DNA of 64,000 bases from PALSA-693 sp963729695 (GCA_963729695.1 CAVSOT010000001.1:248001-312000); one strand, 5' to 3'; positions 36,488 through 46,392 are shown, counted from the stretch's first letter. Notes: a model not told the origin generated them from the sequence alone. Program-made: numbers and translations.

Positions 36488-37978
36488 ATGTCGACTGACG
36501 AGAACGCCGCTCCGCCGGGCGACCAGGCACCGGGTCGCCTGGATGCGGAGGTGTGGAGGGTCGTCACGGTGGTGATCCTCGGGAGCATCATGGCGGTGCT
36601 CGACACCACCATCGTCAACGTCGCCCTGCACGATCTGTCCGAGGACCTCCACGCCTCGCTCGGCAACATCCAGTGGGTGGTCAGCGGCTACCTGCTGTCG
36701 CTGGCCGCAGTGATCCCTATGACCGGATGGGCCGGGCGGCGCTATGGACGCAAGCGGGTGTACCTGGTCGCGCTCGTAGTCTTTACGTTTGGCTCGGTGC
36801 TGTGCGGCCTGGCCACCTCCACCACGGAGCTGATCGTCTTCCGCGTCATACAGGGCGTGGGTGGCGGGATGATCATGCCGATCGGTCAGATGATCATGGT
36901 TCGGGCGTCGGGCCCGCGGAATCTGGCCCGGGTCATGAGCGCCTTCAGCGTGCCCGTGCTGCTTGCGCCGGTCATGGGTCCGACGATCGGCGGGTTGCTG
37001 CTCGACAACGTGGGGTGGCGGTGGATCTTCTACGTCAACGTCCCGATCGGCGTGGTGGCGGTGATCCTCGGCCTGCGCCAACTCCCGTCCGATCCCCCGG
37101 AGGATGCCGGGCGGTTCGACCTCCTCGGCCTGGTCCTGATCGCGACCGGGCTGGTGGGTCTCACCTACGGGCTGGCCGAGGTCGGCACTACCGACGGGGC
37201 CATCACTCATGTCGTCGTCCCGCTGGTGGGCGGGATCGGGCTGGTGGCGGCCTTCATCGGGCGATCTCTGCGGCTGCCGCAGCCCTTGCTGGACATGCGT
37301 CTCTATGCCAACAAGGTGTTCGCGGCTGCCTCGATCTCGACGTTCGGCTTCGGGGCGGTCCTGTTCGGAAGCTCGATCCTGCTGCCGCTCTACTTCCAGA
37401 CCGTGCGCTTCGAGGATCCTGTGTACACCGGGTTGCTGCTGGCCCCTCGGGGCGTAGGAGCAGCGATCGCCTCGTATGTGGCGGGGCGGATAACCGACCG
37501 CATCGGGTCGGGCGTGACCGCCGCCATCGGTGGGGTGACGACGATGGTCTTCACCATCCCCTTCGTGCTGCTCAGTGACCACACCCCTTATCTGCTCACT
37601 TCGATCATCATGGTTTTCCAAGGGTTTGGTTTCGGGATGGCGTTCACGTCGACCATGACGGCAGCCTTCCGCGCCCTGCGCCCCGATCAGATCAACGACG
37701 CTTCCCCGCAGCTCAACATCCTGATGCGTGTCGGCGGCTCGATCGGCACCGCCCTGCTGACGGTGATCCTGGAGCACTACCTGACTCGGGCCGGCCCCTC
37801 CGTTTCGGCCCAAGCGAGCGCCTTTTCGACCACGTTCGTGTGGGTGCTCGGCATCGCGGCGGCGGCGGCGGTCCCGTCTGTCGTGCTGATGATCACCCAG
37901 CGCCGCCAGGCCCGGACCGCGGCGACCACCGACGAGGCCGCCGGAGAGGCGGCCCCGAGCTTGATCGAGGCAGAGTGA
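36488..37978 (+). CDS. DHA2-family MFS multidrug transporter (14 TM)
   Basis: About 496 residues with fourteen predicted helices. LDTTIVNVALHDL in helix 1 is the DHA2 signature; GWAGRRYGRKRVYLVAL is motif A; PVLLAPVMGPTIGGLL is in the antiporter-motif region. It would expel a drug or metabolite by proton exchange. ATG 36488 is preferred, with GGAGG about ten bases upstream, over the upstream ATG at 36410. The next gene, a P450, is convergent. Confidence 0.93.
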   Translation: MSTDENAAPPGDQAPGRLDAEVWRVVTVVILGSIMAVLDTTIVNVALHDLSEDLHASLGNIQWVVSGYLLSLAAVIPMTGWAGRRYGRKRVYLVALVVFTFGSVLCGLATSTTELIVFRVIQGVGGGMIMPIGQMIMVRASGPRNLARVMSAFSVPVLLAPVMGPTIGGLLLDNVGWRWIFYVNVPIGVVAVILGLRQLPSDPPEDAGRFDLLGLVLIATGLVGLTYGLAEVGTTDGAITHVVVPLVGGIGLVAAFIGRSLRLPQPLLDMRLYANKVFAAASISTFGFGAVLFGSSILLPLYFQTVRFEDPVYTGLLLAPRGVGAAIASYVAGRITDRIGSGVTAAIGGVTTMVFTIPFVLLSDHTPYLLTSIIMVFQGFGFGMAFTSTMTAAFRALRPDQINDASPQLNILMRVGGSIGTALLTVILEHYLTRAGPSVSAQASAFSTTFVWVLGIAAAAAVPSVVLMITQRRQARTAATTDEAAGEAAPSLIEAE

Positions 37979-38075
37979 CGAACGCCGCCGTCGGCAACTC
38001 TCTGGATCTCGCTTACCGATGACTGATCGAGACCCAGGAAGTCGACAGACCCTCCTGATCCCGTCGCGACTCCGC

Positions 38076-39326
38076 CTAGCCCAACGATTCGGCCCGCTCG
38101 CGTCGGCGCAGCCGAACCTGGAACTGGTCCAGGCCGTTGCCCTGCACCGAGAGGTAGGGAACAGGGACCGTGCCCGGCACCGGCTCGATCGACTCGACGA
38201 GATCGATGACCGTCTCGACGGTCGTGACGCCCACTTGACGGGCCACGGACGCGCCCAGGCAGAGGTGGGCGCCCCAACCAAAGGCTAGATGCGACGGCTG
38301 CCCGACCCGATCGAGCCGGAATTCCTCCGGGTCGGGGTACACCAACTCGTCCCTGTTGCCCGAAGCCAGTCCCAGCAGCAGCTTGTCCCCGGGCTCGACG
38401 ATCGTGCCATCGATCTTAGCCGCGTGCGGGCAAATCCGGGTTAAGTACATGCTCGGGGCATCCCGCCGCAGGGACTCTTCGACAGCCACGGGTATGAGAG
38501 AGGGATCCTTCCGGAGGGCCTCGACCAACCGCCGGTCTCGAGCCAACGACAGCATGGTGTTGCTCAGAAAGTTGGTCAGGGTGTTGGATCCGGCCGATAC
38601 CACGCTGAGCATGATCATTCGGCGTTGCGTCAAGGTCAGCGGCTCGCCGTCGATCTCCGCACTCACCACCCGGCTCAGCACGTCGTCGGGAGGATTCGCG
38701 TCTGCGGCCCGTTGATCGAGGTAGCCGTCGATATAGGCGAGCATTTCGGGAAAACACTGCTCGTAACCGACACCCCGCTCGTTGCGATTCGTGAAGGCGA
38801 ACCCCGACGTGGCATGGTCCCGGATCCAGTCACGCCACTGAGGGGCATCCTGGGCGGGGAAGCCGGACAAACGCATCATCATCCGACCGCTCAGCGGGAT
38901 GCTGAGGCCGGCGACGATGTCGCCTCCACCTCTGGCAACGAGCCGGCCGAGCAGCTCCTCGACCGTCGAGCGGATAAACGGGATATGACGGGCGGCTTGC
39001 TTGGCCGAGAGCAGATCGAGCATCAGCCTGCGAAGATCGGGGTGCTCCGGTGGGTCGTACTCGAAGAACATCAGCCGATCCTCCGGGGGCAGCAGTACGC
39101 CTGGCGCCCGGCCCGCATGGGAGTTGAGCATCTCTCGGTCCGACAAGGCGGCCCGGACGTCGTCATAGCGGCTCAGTACCACCATCCCGGAGGCCACGCG
39201 CCCGACCGGGCAGCGAGTCCGGAACTCCGCCATCATCTGGTGATGCGTTCCCCGCTGGGCGGGACTGAACGGATCGAACCCGGCGAGGTCGTCCATGTGG
39301 CCCGGAGTGTGTGTTTCAGCCTCCAT
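38076..39326 (-). CDS. Cytochrome P450
   Basis: A 416-residue soluble P450. The heme loop is FGWGAHLCLGASVAR near 350 (Cys is the thiolate ligand), ExxR is in EESLRRDAPSM near 278, and the I-helix reads SAGSNTLTN, where the usual acid-threonine pair is Asn-Thr. It would hydroxylate a hydrophobic substrate with electrons from a ferredoxin, which is not encoded nearby. ATG 39326 by homology. It is divergent from the DUF35/thiolase pair, so a common pathway is likely. Confidence 0.95.
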   Translation of the reverse strand: MEAETHTPGHMDDLAGFDPFSPAQRGTHHQMMAEFRTRCPVGRVASGMVVLSRYDDVRAALSDREMLNSHAGRAPGVLLPPEDRLMFFEYDPPEHPDLRRLMLDLLSAKQAARHIPFIRSTVEELLGRLVARGGGDIVAGLSIPLSGRMMMRLSGFPAQDAPQWRDWIRDHATSGFAFTNRNERGVGYEQCFPEMLAYIDGYLDQRAADANPPDDVLSRVVSAEIDGEPLTLTQRRMIMLSVVSAGSNTLTNFLSNTMLSLARDRRLVEALRKDPSLIPVAVEESLRRDAPSMYLTRICPHAAKIDGTIVEPGDKLLLGLASGNRDELVYPDPEEFRLDRVGQPSHLAFGWGAHLCLGASVARQVGVTTVETVIDLVESIEPVPGTVPVPYLSVQGNGLDQFQVRLRRRERAESLG

Positions 39327-39436
39327 AGCGACAACGTACACCCGACCCCCGTCGCCATCACGGCGAGCGAAGGGGGATGGTAGCTTCCTCGTCTGCCAAC
39401 TTTCCGCTGACTGCGCAGGCGCACGAAGGAGCAAGC

Positions 39437-39898
39437 GTGAGCACACAGGAACGTCACGGGGCCACAGGAAATCGCCCCTCAGGAATGCCCCCCCCGGTCC
39501 TCGTCCCACTCAACGAAGGCATGTGGCGGGCTGCGGGTGAGAATCGCCTGGACGTCCAGCGCTGCACCAACTGCGGCGCCCACCGGTACCCGCCAACGGA
39601 TGGCTGCTACCGGTGCACCTCGTTCGACTGGGACTGGGCGACGTTGCCGGGCACCGGGACCGTCTACTCCTTCGTGTGGGTACCGGACAGAGCCCGTTCG
39701 GAGCAGCAGGGAAAGCAGGTCCTCTACAACGTGGCCGTGATCGAGCTGGACGGCACCGAGGGAGATCCCGTCCGCTTGGCGAGCAACGTGCTCGACGCGT
39801 GGGAGCTCGGCGACCTGAAAGTCGGCCAGCGCGTCGGCCTTGACTGCGTACCCCTGGGCGACGGGATAGGCCTCCCCTGCTTTCGGAAGGAGGCATGA
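39437..39898 (+). CDS. DUF35 zinc-ribbon/OB-fold acyl-CoA-binding protein
   Basis: A 153-residue protein with a rubredoxin-like zinc ribbon (CTNCGAHRYPPTDGCYRC near residues 45-62) and a C-terminal OB fold. Such proteins pair with thiolase-like partners, for example in the Ltp2-type aldolases of steroid side-chain breakdown. The GTG start at 39437 has AAGGAG six bases upstream. It overlaps the thiolase gene at its stop codon. Confidence 0.9.
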   Translation: MSTQERHGATGNRPSGMPPPVLVPLNEGMWRAAGENRLDVQRCTNCGAHRYPPTDGCYRCTSFDWDWATLPGTGTVYSFVWVPDRARSEQQGKQVLYNVAVIELDGTEGDPVRLASNVLDAWELGDLKVGQRVGLDCVPLGDGIGLPCFRKEA

Positions 39899-41082
39899 TG
39901 CCCGAGTTCCCGCGTGACGCAGCCTGCATCGTCGGCATCGGCCATTCGGCCTATGGCACCAGAGGTTCACTCGCCGACCCCGGCACGCTCCGGCTAGCGC
40001 TTGATGCCATTCACGACGCCGCCCAAGACGCGGGCATCGACGTAAAAGATATCGATGGGTTCTCGGGCTGGTGCGACGACGCCACCACCCCCGACCTGAT
40101 GACCCTGGGCCTCGGTACGCGCAACTTTCGATACTCCGGTCTGGTCTGGGGTGGGCGAGGGTCCGGTCTCCCTGGGGCGGTTACGAACGCCTACATGGCC
40201 ATCGCCAGCGGCGTGGCTGACTACGTGGTCGTGGTTCGTTCGCTGGTGCAAACCAGGCGCCTCGGCCAATCCGTGGCGGCCGGCGTGGGTCGAGGCGACG
40301 CCATCCCGGTGAGCTCGTCCTACACCGTGCCGTTCGGCTTCGCCCTCCCGGCCGCTATCTACGCCATTCGAGCCCAACGCCACATGGCCCTCTACGGCAC
40401 GACGATCGATCACCTGGCTGAGATCTCCATCAACGCCCGCCGCAACGCGGCCAACAATCCCGATGCCCGCTTCCGGACCCCGATCACCGTCGAGGAGCAC
40501 CACAACTCCCGCCTTATCTGCGACCCCCTCCGGCTGTTGGATTGCTGTATGGAGTCCGACGGGGCCGCCGCCGTGATCCTGACGTCCCCCGAACGCGCCC
40601 GCGACCTGCGCCAGCCTCTGGTCGGGGTGCGCGCCGTCTCGATGCACCACGAGTACAAGTGGAGCGCGACGGGCGGCTTCAGCCAGGTCGGTGAGACGTT
40701 CGTCAGCACTGGACATCGGCCCGCGGCGACCGAGCTGTACGAACGGGCCGGGATGGGGCCGGACGAGGTCGACGTGGCCCTGTTTTACGACGCGTTCACC
40801 CCGTCGGTGATCATGGCCCTGGAGGACTTCCAGCTCTGTCCCATCGGGGAAGGTGGACCGTTCGTCGCGGATGGCAACATTCGCCGCGAAGGCAAAATCC
40901 CGGTCAACACCCACGGCGGCAACCTGGCCGAGGTGTACCTCCAGGGCATTACCCACCTCGTCGAGGCCGTCCGACAGCTCCGCGGGACGTCGTGCAACCA
41001 GATCCCAGGCGCGGAGGTTGCGCTCTACGGATCGGGGGTGGGCGCGGCCCCAGGAGGAGGGGTCCTCCTCCATCGCGTCTGA
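39898..41082 (+). CDS. Thiolase-like lipid-transfer protein (SCP2-thiolase/Ltp2 type)
   Basis: A 394-residue thiolase-fold protein: ACIVGIGHSAYGTRGS at the start and VNTHGGNLAEVYLQGITHLVEAVRQLRG near the end with the conserved His. The usual nucleophilic Cys region reads VADYVVVVRSLVQ, with no Cys, as in Ltp2-type aldolases rather than true thiolases. With the DUF35 gene directly upstream, a retro-aldol cleavage of a beta-hydroxyacyl-CoA is the best guess. Start at the second of two adjacent ATGs (39895/39898), behind AAGGAGG. Confidence 0.88.
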   Translation: MPEFPRDAACIVGIGHSAYGTRGSLADPGTLRLALDAIHDAAQDAGIDVKDIDGFSGWCDDATTPDLMTLGLGTRNFRYSGLVWGGRGSGLPGAVTNAYMAIASGVADYVVVVRSLVQTRRLGQSVAAGVGRGDAIPVSSSYTVPFGFALPAAIYAIRAQRHMALYGTTIDHLAEISINARRNAANNPDARFRTPITVEEHHNSRLICDPLRLLDCCMESDGAAAVILTSPERARDLRQPLVGVRAVSMHHEYKWSATGGFSQVGETFVSTGHRPAATELYERAGMGPDEVDVALFYDAFTPSVIMALEDFQLCPIGEGGPFVADGNIRREGKIPVNTHGGNLAEVYLQGITHLVEAVRQLRGTSCNQIPGAEVALYGSGVGAAPGGGVLLHRV

Positions 41083-41132
41083 GCCGTCACCCGTCGAGGA
41101 CTGCCGCCTCCCCTAGGACGTCGGACCGACCC

Positions 41133-42296
41133 CTAGCGGGCGGACTGGGCCTCGTCGAGCGCCCGAACGAACCCCTTGTTGAGGTGCTGCGGTGCCGGCT
41201 CGTTGCGCCCGTAGACGACGGTCTCCGACAAGCCGGTCTGAATGCCAGGCTCGGTCCGACCGGCGACCCAGAAGTCCTCGCCATCGACGACTTCCTGGCA
41301 GACCCACGGGGTGGTCTTCTCAAACATGGCGATCTGGTCGGCTGGGAGTCCCGGTCGGAGATACATGCTGTGCAAAGACAGCGAGCGGTGGGCGCCGTCC
41401 GGAAGTACCTGCCAGAAGTCAATGTGGCGATAGTCGAAGCTGATGAGGGCGCTCGGAAAGATGGCGTACTGGTAGCTGAGATGCATGGCGGGGTTGTCCC
41501 ACTCCCCCTCGGGCCGGCCCCTGATCTCGTCGATGCTGCGGATAGCCGTGGCGTTGCGCAGGTGCGGTCCGAACGCATCGAAGATCTGGCTGCTCCCGTA
41601 GGCATACTCCCCTAGAGAGTTCCGGTGGAGATAGTTGAAGTGGTAGTTCTCCCTGAAGGTGTCGAGTTGGACCTTCCAGTTGGAGTTCACGTCGTGCCGG
41701 TGCGGCTCCGACGACATTCCCCAATCCGCGAAGTCCAGCAGGGATAACTCTTCGCACAACTCCGGGCCAAGAAAGCGGTCGACATCGACGGGCTCCCCCA
41801 ACCGCAACCGACCTACAACCAAGCCGTACCCTTCGGCCACCGGCAGCTCCACCAGTCCCTTCTCTTCCCGGCACAGGTTGCCGAACCCCTCGGCAACCGG
41901 CACGCCCACCAGGCTGCCCTCCAGGTCGTACACCCAGGCGTGGAAGGGGCACGTGAACCGGCGGGCCTCGCCCGTCCCGTCGACAACCCGCACGCCTCGG
42001 TGCCGGCACACGTTGGCGAAGGAGCGAACGCGGCCTGCCCCGTCACGCGTCAAGAGAAGCGGAACCCCGAGGATCTCGGTGGTCGTGTAGGCGCCAGGCC
42101 TGGGTAGGGCGCCTGACAGGCACAACACCTGGGGATGGCCGAAAAAGAGGGTCTCGAGCTCGGACTCGTAGTGCTCCTCCGACGTGTAGAACGCCGAAGG
42201 CAACTCAAGAATCTCCTCGGCCATGTCGGTCGTTCCGTTGTCAATGTGCTCGAGCAGGCGCCGGGCGATACTCCGATCCAACGCTTCCTTGTCCAC
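41133..42296 (-). CDS. Rieske non-heme iron oxygenase, alpha subunit
   Basis: A 387-residue protein. The Rieske 2Fe-2S site is CRHRGVRVV then FTCPFH (CxH...CxxH) near residues 90-112. The catalytic iron site DTFRENYHFNYLH has the two His of the facial triad. It would dihydroxylate or demethylate an aromatic or similar ring with electrons from a separate reductase. No beta subunit or reductase is adjacent. The GTG start at 42296 follows GGAGGA closely. The longer upstream frame is rejected. Confidence 0.93.
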   Translation of the reverse strand: MDKEALDRSIARRLLEHIDNGTTDMAEEILELPSAFYTSEEHYESELETLFFGHPQVLCLSGALPRPGAYTTTEILGVPLLLTRDGAGRVRSFANVCRHRGVRVVDGTGEARRFTCPFHAWVYDLEGSLVGVPVAEGFGNLCREEKGLVELPVAEGYGLVVGRLRLGEPVDVDRFLGPELCEELSLLDFADWGMSSEPHRHDVNSNWKVQLDTFRENYHFNYLHRNSLGEYAYGSSQIFDAFGPHLRNATAIRSIDEIRGRPEGEWDNPAMHLSYQYAIFPSALISFDYRHIDFWQVLPDGAHRSLSLHSMYLRPGLPADQIAMFEKTTPWVCQEVVDGEDFWVAGRTEPGIQTGLSETVVYGRNEPAPQHLNKGFVRALDEAQSAR

Positions 42297-42416
42297 GGTT
42301 CCTCCCTCAACGACTCCCACGTCAGCGTACCTCTCTGGGAGCCCGGCCGAAGTACTCCAACCCGTCGCCTTATGGTCCGTCCCGCTCGGGCCGTCCCTCA
42401 CTACCATCGCTTCCCG

Positions 42417-43334
42417 ATGCACCCGCTCCCCAAGTTCGAGGTGGTGACGCACCGACGGGACGCGGACTACGCCCACTTGGCCGCCTCGGTCGCCGGCTCC
42501 GTGCTGATCTATGGCGACGCCGTCCACGTCTTGGCGTCCCTTCCTGCTGGTTGCGTGCAGACCGTGGTGACCTCGCCCCCGTACTGGTCGTTGCGAGACT
42601 ACGGCATCGAAGGTCAGATAGGTCTCGAGAGCAGTCTCGAAGAGTTCATCAAGGCGCTGACGCAGGTCTTCGACGGGGTGCGCCGAGTGCTCCGGCCGGA
42701 TGGCACCCTGTGGCTGAACGTGGGCGACACCTACACGTCAGGAGGTCGTAGGTGGCGGGCTCCAGACAAGAAGAACCGGGCGCGCGCCATGGAAACCCGT
42801 CCACCTACACCTGCGGGGTTAAAGCCCAAGGATCTCATCGGAGTGCCGTGGCGATTGGCCCTCGCGCTGCAGGCGTCCGGCTGGTATCTCCGGGCCGACG
42901 TGATCTGGAACAAACCCAACTGCCAACCGGAGAGTGTCGGAGACCGCCCGACCCGCAGCCACGAGTACGTGTTTCTCTTCGCGAAGTCCGAGCGTTACTA
43001 CTACGACATCGAGGCCGTCCCCGGACCAGGCGGTCGTCGGCTGCGAACCGTCTGGGATATCAACACCCAGGCCGGGCCCGAAACGAACGGCCATTTCGCC
43101 ACCTTCCCGGCCGCCCTGGTGGAGCCCTGTATCCTTGCGGCCTCGGCCGAAGGCGACCTGGTGCTGGATCCTTTTCTCGGCTCTGGCACGACCGCCGTGG
43201 TCGCCGCGAGGAATGGTCGCCGGTTTGTCGGCATCGAGCTGCACCCCGAATACCTGGCGATGGCGCGCGAGCGACTGGGTCGCCAGGAACCACGCGCCGA
43301 CGGCTTCGACGGTGGTTACCTCACAGAAACGTGA
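42417..43334 (+). CDS. DNA methyltransferase, beta class (N4-C or N6-A), orphan
   Basis: About 305 residues. The catalytic motif TSPPYW (SPPY, motif IV) is at residue ~44 and the SAM-binding motif DPFLGSGTT (FxGxG, motif I) near 245, the order of beta-class enzymes. SPPY fits N4-cytosine or N6-adenine methylation. No restriction endonuclease is nearby, so a regulatory or solitary methylase is likely. ATG 42417 is supported by homology only. It lies between catabolic genes, which is an unexpected location. Confidence 0.9.
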   Translation: MHPLPKFEVVTHRRDADYAHLAASVAGSVLIYGDAVHVLASLPAGCVQTVVTSPPYWSLRDYGIEGQIGLESSLEEFIKALTQVFDGVRRVLRPDGTLWLNVGDTYTSGGRRWRAPDKKNRARAMETRPPTPAGLKPKDLIGVPWRLALALQASGWYLRADVIWNKPNCQPESVGDRPTRSHEYVFLFAKSERYYYDIEAVPGPGGRRLRTVWDINTQAGPETNGHFATFPAALVEPCILAASAEGDLVLDPFLGSGTTAVVAARNGRRFVGIELHPEYLAMARERLGRQEPRADGFDGGYLTET

Positions 43335-44924
43335 TAGAGATTGTCGCGCCCGCTTTGTCGTGTTCGGTCACGCCGGTGGTCGTGGTATTGATGGCCACCC
43401 CCTGCGCGTCGTATCGGGGCTGCACGGTCACCTTCTGAAGGCTGCTGTTCTCGATCACCAAGCCGGCGACATCACCGATAAACATGCCGTTGGGCTTCGT
43501 GCCGGTGTTGGCGGGACCGACCATCTGCTCGTTGTTGACCGTCACGTCCTGGTTGACCCGGGACGGGACGCCGGCCTCCCGGATCTGGCCGCCGTAGCCG
43601 TTGGTGGTGAAGTTGGTGATGGTCACGTCCACACACGGGGAGGACATCACCCACCCGGACGTGCCCCCATGCGTGCCGGGGGTGTACGAGTAGTTCGTGA
43701 TCGTCGTATCGACGTCGGCATAGATGGTGATATGCGACCCGGTGTGGACCACATTGCTGATCGACGCGTCGCGCTGGAACGAGAAGCTGAAACCGTCCCC
43801 CTTCAACTGGTCGTTAAGGGTCACGTCGTTGATGGTGTTGCCGAAGTCCCACATGCTGTTGCCGGGGTGGGCTCCGTTCGGCCCGGGATAGTAGATCCCG
43901 AACGTGAGAGTCCCCGACAACACGGCCACTCGCTGCACGGTGGTGTAGTTGCCTCCGTCGCCAATGCCGTGACCTCCGTCGAAGGTCTGGGTATTGAAGG
44001 TCAGGTCTTGGACGACGGTGTGGTCAGCCTTGACGCTCAACAGGTCCTTGCGGTGGGTGAGCTCGACCAGCGTGGTCGAGCTGCGGCCGGCGCCCGCCAG
44101 CACGATCGGCACGGTCCCGTCGAGCTGAATGCTGGCTGGTGAACCGCTGGAAAAGTCGTAGGTCCCCGACGGCACGAACACCACGCTCCCCGGCCCGGCC
44201 GTATCCGCGGCGGCAATGGCGGCCTTGAACGCGGCGGTGTTGTCACCCGACCCGTTCGGATTGGCGCCGAAGCTGGTGACATTGAATTCCGGCGCGGTCG
44301 TCACCGTAAAGGTGGTTGTGGATCTGCCGGCTCCCCAACTGTTGGTGACGGTGATGGGCCCTGCGATCACCCCGGGGGAGCGGTCGTGGTGATCTGAGAA
44401 TCAGAGTTGACGGTGAAGCTACTCGCCGCCACCCCGTTGAACATCACTCCGGTAGCACCGGTGAACCCGTTCCCCGTGAGCGTCACCACCGCTCCCGACG
44501 TCCCCGATGCCGGCGAGAAGCTGGCGATCGATGGTGTCACCTTGAAGTATTGATGCCAGCTCCCCTTCTTGCCCGCCGGCGTATGCACGTTGATAGTGCT
44601 CCGCCGAGTGCCCACGGGAACGACGGCGACGATGGCGGTGTCACTCACCACGGTGAACGTGGACTGCACGGTTCCGAACAAGACGGCAGTGGCACCGGTA
44701 AAACCGCTACCAGTAATCGTCACCGTCGTGCCCACCGGCCCAAAGGTGGGCGAGAAGCCCGAGATCGTCGGCCCGGCGGCGAACGCTTTCTGGGCTGAAC
44801 CGGTGAACAGAACCGCCGATACGACGGCAAGCACGCCTACCAGCGCACCGATCCGCCGACACCAAACCCGGCTCCGCCGTGCTGACGCCAGCCCACGCAG
44901 GCCAGGCTTCCGCCGCAATGTCAT
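43321..44924 (-). CDS. Secreted IPT/TIG plus pectate-lyase-like beta-helix protein, one frameshift
   Basis: About 534 residues over two frames. A basic N-terminus and signal peptide end near AQKAFA, followed by two IPT/TIG domains (ISGFSPTFGPVGTTVTITGSG and IASFSPASGTSGAVV), then a right-handed beta-helix starting FNVTSFGANPNGSGDNTAAF, typical of pectate-lyase superfamily proteins. It would act outside the cell on a polysaccharide. The break at about 44367 is in a CCCCGGGGG run in the middle of an IPT domain, so this is one gene, not two. It overlaps the convergent methyltransferase by 14 bp. Confidence 0.85.
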
Positions 44925-45074
44925 CGTGCACGCCCTCATTTCCCTGCTCGACATTCGACGCTGGTCGAGCGTAGCAGTCACCCGCCGCTATCCCGACCTA
45001 CTTGGCGATATCTCAAAGAGCGCACTATGAGGACCAGTCGTTTCGAGGGGGGCGTTCCCGGGTAGGCCTAAGGC

Positions 45075-45614
45075 GTGGCCCTCTCTGGCGCGCCCAGCGA
45101 CTCACGGGAGGGGAGCCGTGCCCGTGACGATCCGGGTCGGCAGGAGTCCGAAGCCGAGCGTCTCGATCGAAACCTGGCCGAGCTCCTGCAGGAGCTTCGC
45201 GTCGCCGGGCTCGGGATTCAGGTGTTGTTCGGCTTCCTTCTGTCGCTTCCCTTTACCAACCGATTCGCGGAGCTGTCATCGACTCAGCGAAGCGTGTACC
45301 TGGCCGACCTCCTGCTCGCGGCGGTCGCGAGCGCCCTCCTGCTGGCGCCCGTCGCCTACCATCGTCTTCTTTTTCGTCGCCACGAGAAAGAGGCCTTGCT
45401 GAGCGTCGCCAATGCGTCTGCGCTCCTCGGCTTGGTTGCCGTTGGGTTGGCGATCACTGGAGCAGTACTCCTGGATGCGTCGTTCGTGGCGTCCGATGCC
45501 TTCACCGCGATCGCTGTCATCCTGGTCTTCGTCCTCTTCGCCGGACTGTGGTTCGCGTTCCCTCTGTGGCGCCGGGCTCGCCTGGATCGCACCCAGGACC
45601 GAGGAGACGGCTAG
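45075..45614 (+). CDS. DUF6328 membrane protein
   Basis: A 179-residue protein: a charged N-terminus, then ELLQELRVAGLGIQVLFGFLLSLPF, the hallmark of the DUF6328 family, and four membrane helices. No function is known; homologues are common in actinobacteria. The GTG start at 45075 has little ribosome-binding support. It stands alone between divergent and convergent neighbours. Confidence 0.8.
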   Translation: MALSGAPSDSREGSRARDDPGRQESEAERLDRNLAELLQELRVAGLGIQVLFGFLLSLPFTNRFAELSSTQRSVYLADLLLAAVASALLLAPVAYHRLLFRRHEKEALLSVANASALLGLVAVGLAITGAVLLDASFVASDAFTAIAVILVFVLFAGLWFAFPLWRRARLDRTQDRGDG

Positions 45615-45708
45615 AAACCTGCCGCGAACGATCACACGCCGGGCGAGCGACCACGGGCCCTACTGAGTCTGCCCTACCACCCTGATCGGCGGGTGTCCGC
45701 TGGCGGGG

Positions 45709-46219
45709 TCAGCTCGGAACCGCCTGCTCACCTTCGTCAACCTGATCGTGGGCCACGTCGGCTTGGGTCAGATGCATCAACAGGACGGGGCACGGAGCCC
45801 GATGAGCGACCTGGTCGGAGATCGAACCGCTGGAGAATTCGCTGCACCAAACTGGCGTCGGACGACCCGATCACGATCAGATCCACATTTTGCTCGTCCG
45901 CGGCGGCACAGATCCGGTCCGCCGGATCTCCGCTTTCGACTTGTATGGCTGCGGTCATCTGCAGCCGGTCGACCATGGTCTCGAGGCGGCGCTCTCCCTC
46001 CTCCTGGGCCCGCTGATCGATCTCCTCGAATACCTCAGCGTCCGGCAGCACGACCGGTGGCAGCACGGGAGCTGCGGTGGCAGCCAAAGGGATCTTCCCG
46101 CCGAGACCGGTGACAGTCAAAAATATGAAGTGGTGGTTGGGGTTGAGAAGCTCGAGCGCCTTCTCGATCGCTCGCTGGTCGTACTCCGTACCTGCCGTCG
46201 CAATCAGTACCCGGCCCAT
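45709..46219 (-). CDS. Universal stress protein (Usp), one frameshift
   Basis: About 170 residues. MGRVLIATAGTEYDQRAIEKAL starts the alpha/beta fold and VDLIVIGSSDASLVQRI is the penultimate strand. After one extra base near 45840 the frame continues FSSGSISDQVAHRAPCPVLLMH, the expected Usp nucleotide-loop C-terminus, to a stop at 45709. The unbroken frame ends in unrelated sequence, which supports a shift. ATG 46219 is preceded by GAGGAGG. Usp proteins respond to stress and often bind ATP. Confidence 0.8.
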
Positions 46220-46352
46220 TGCGGCAACCTCCTCACGCCATGTCCTATGGGGGGACCACAACATTCACCAGCTACATACCCGCTCGTGTTCGTCCTATTC
46301 GTCTTGGGCGGGCCCCGAACGACGAGGTTTGACCTGGCCTCCCAGCGAACGA

Positions 46353-46392
46353 GGGGCCTGGATCTCTACCGGAGGGCAGAGATCCAGGCCCC
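46353..46392. terminator. Perfect 15-bp hairpin downstream of katG
   Basis: GGGGCCTGGATCTCT (46353-46367) and its exact complement (46378-46392) enclose a 10-base loop. The hairpin lies 65 bp beyond the katG stop on the minus strand and before the usp start, so it is placed as a katG terminator. There is no T run, so termination would not be of the classic intrinsic type; it might instead protect the mRNA 3' end. Confidence 0.6.

Noticed and set aside
44367..44370. A GTGA overlap read as two separate genes (IPT protein and beta-helix protein).
   Set aside because: The second IPT domain is cut mid-fold and the second frame continues it. The second part has no signal peptide. A one-base error in a CCCCGGGGG run explains the break.
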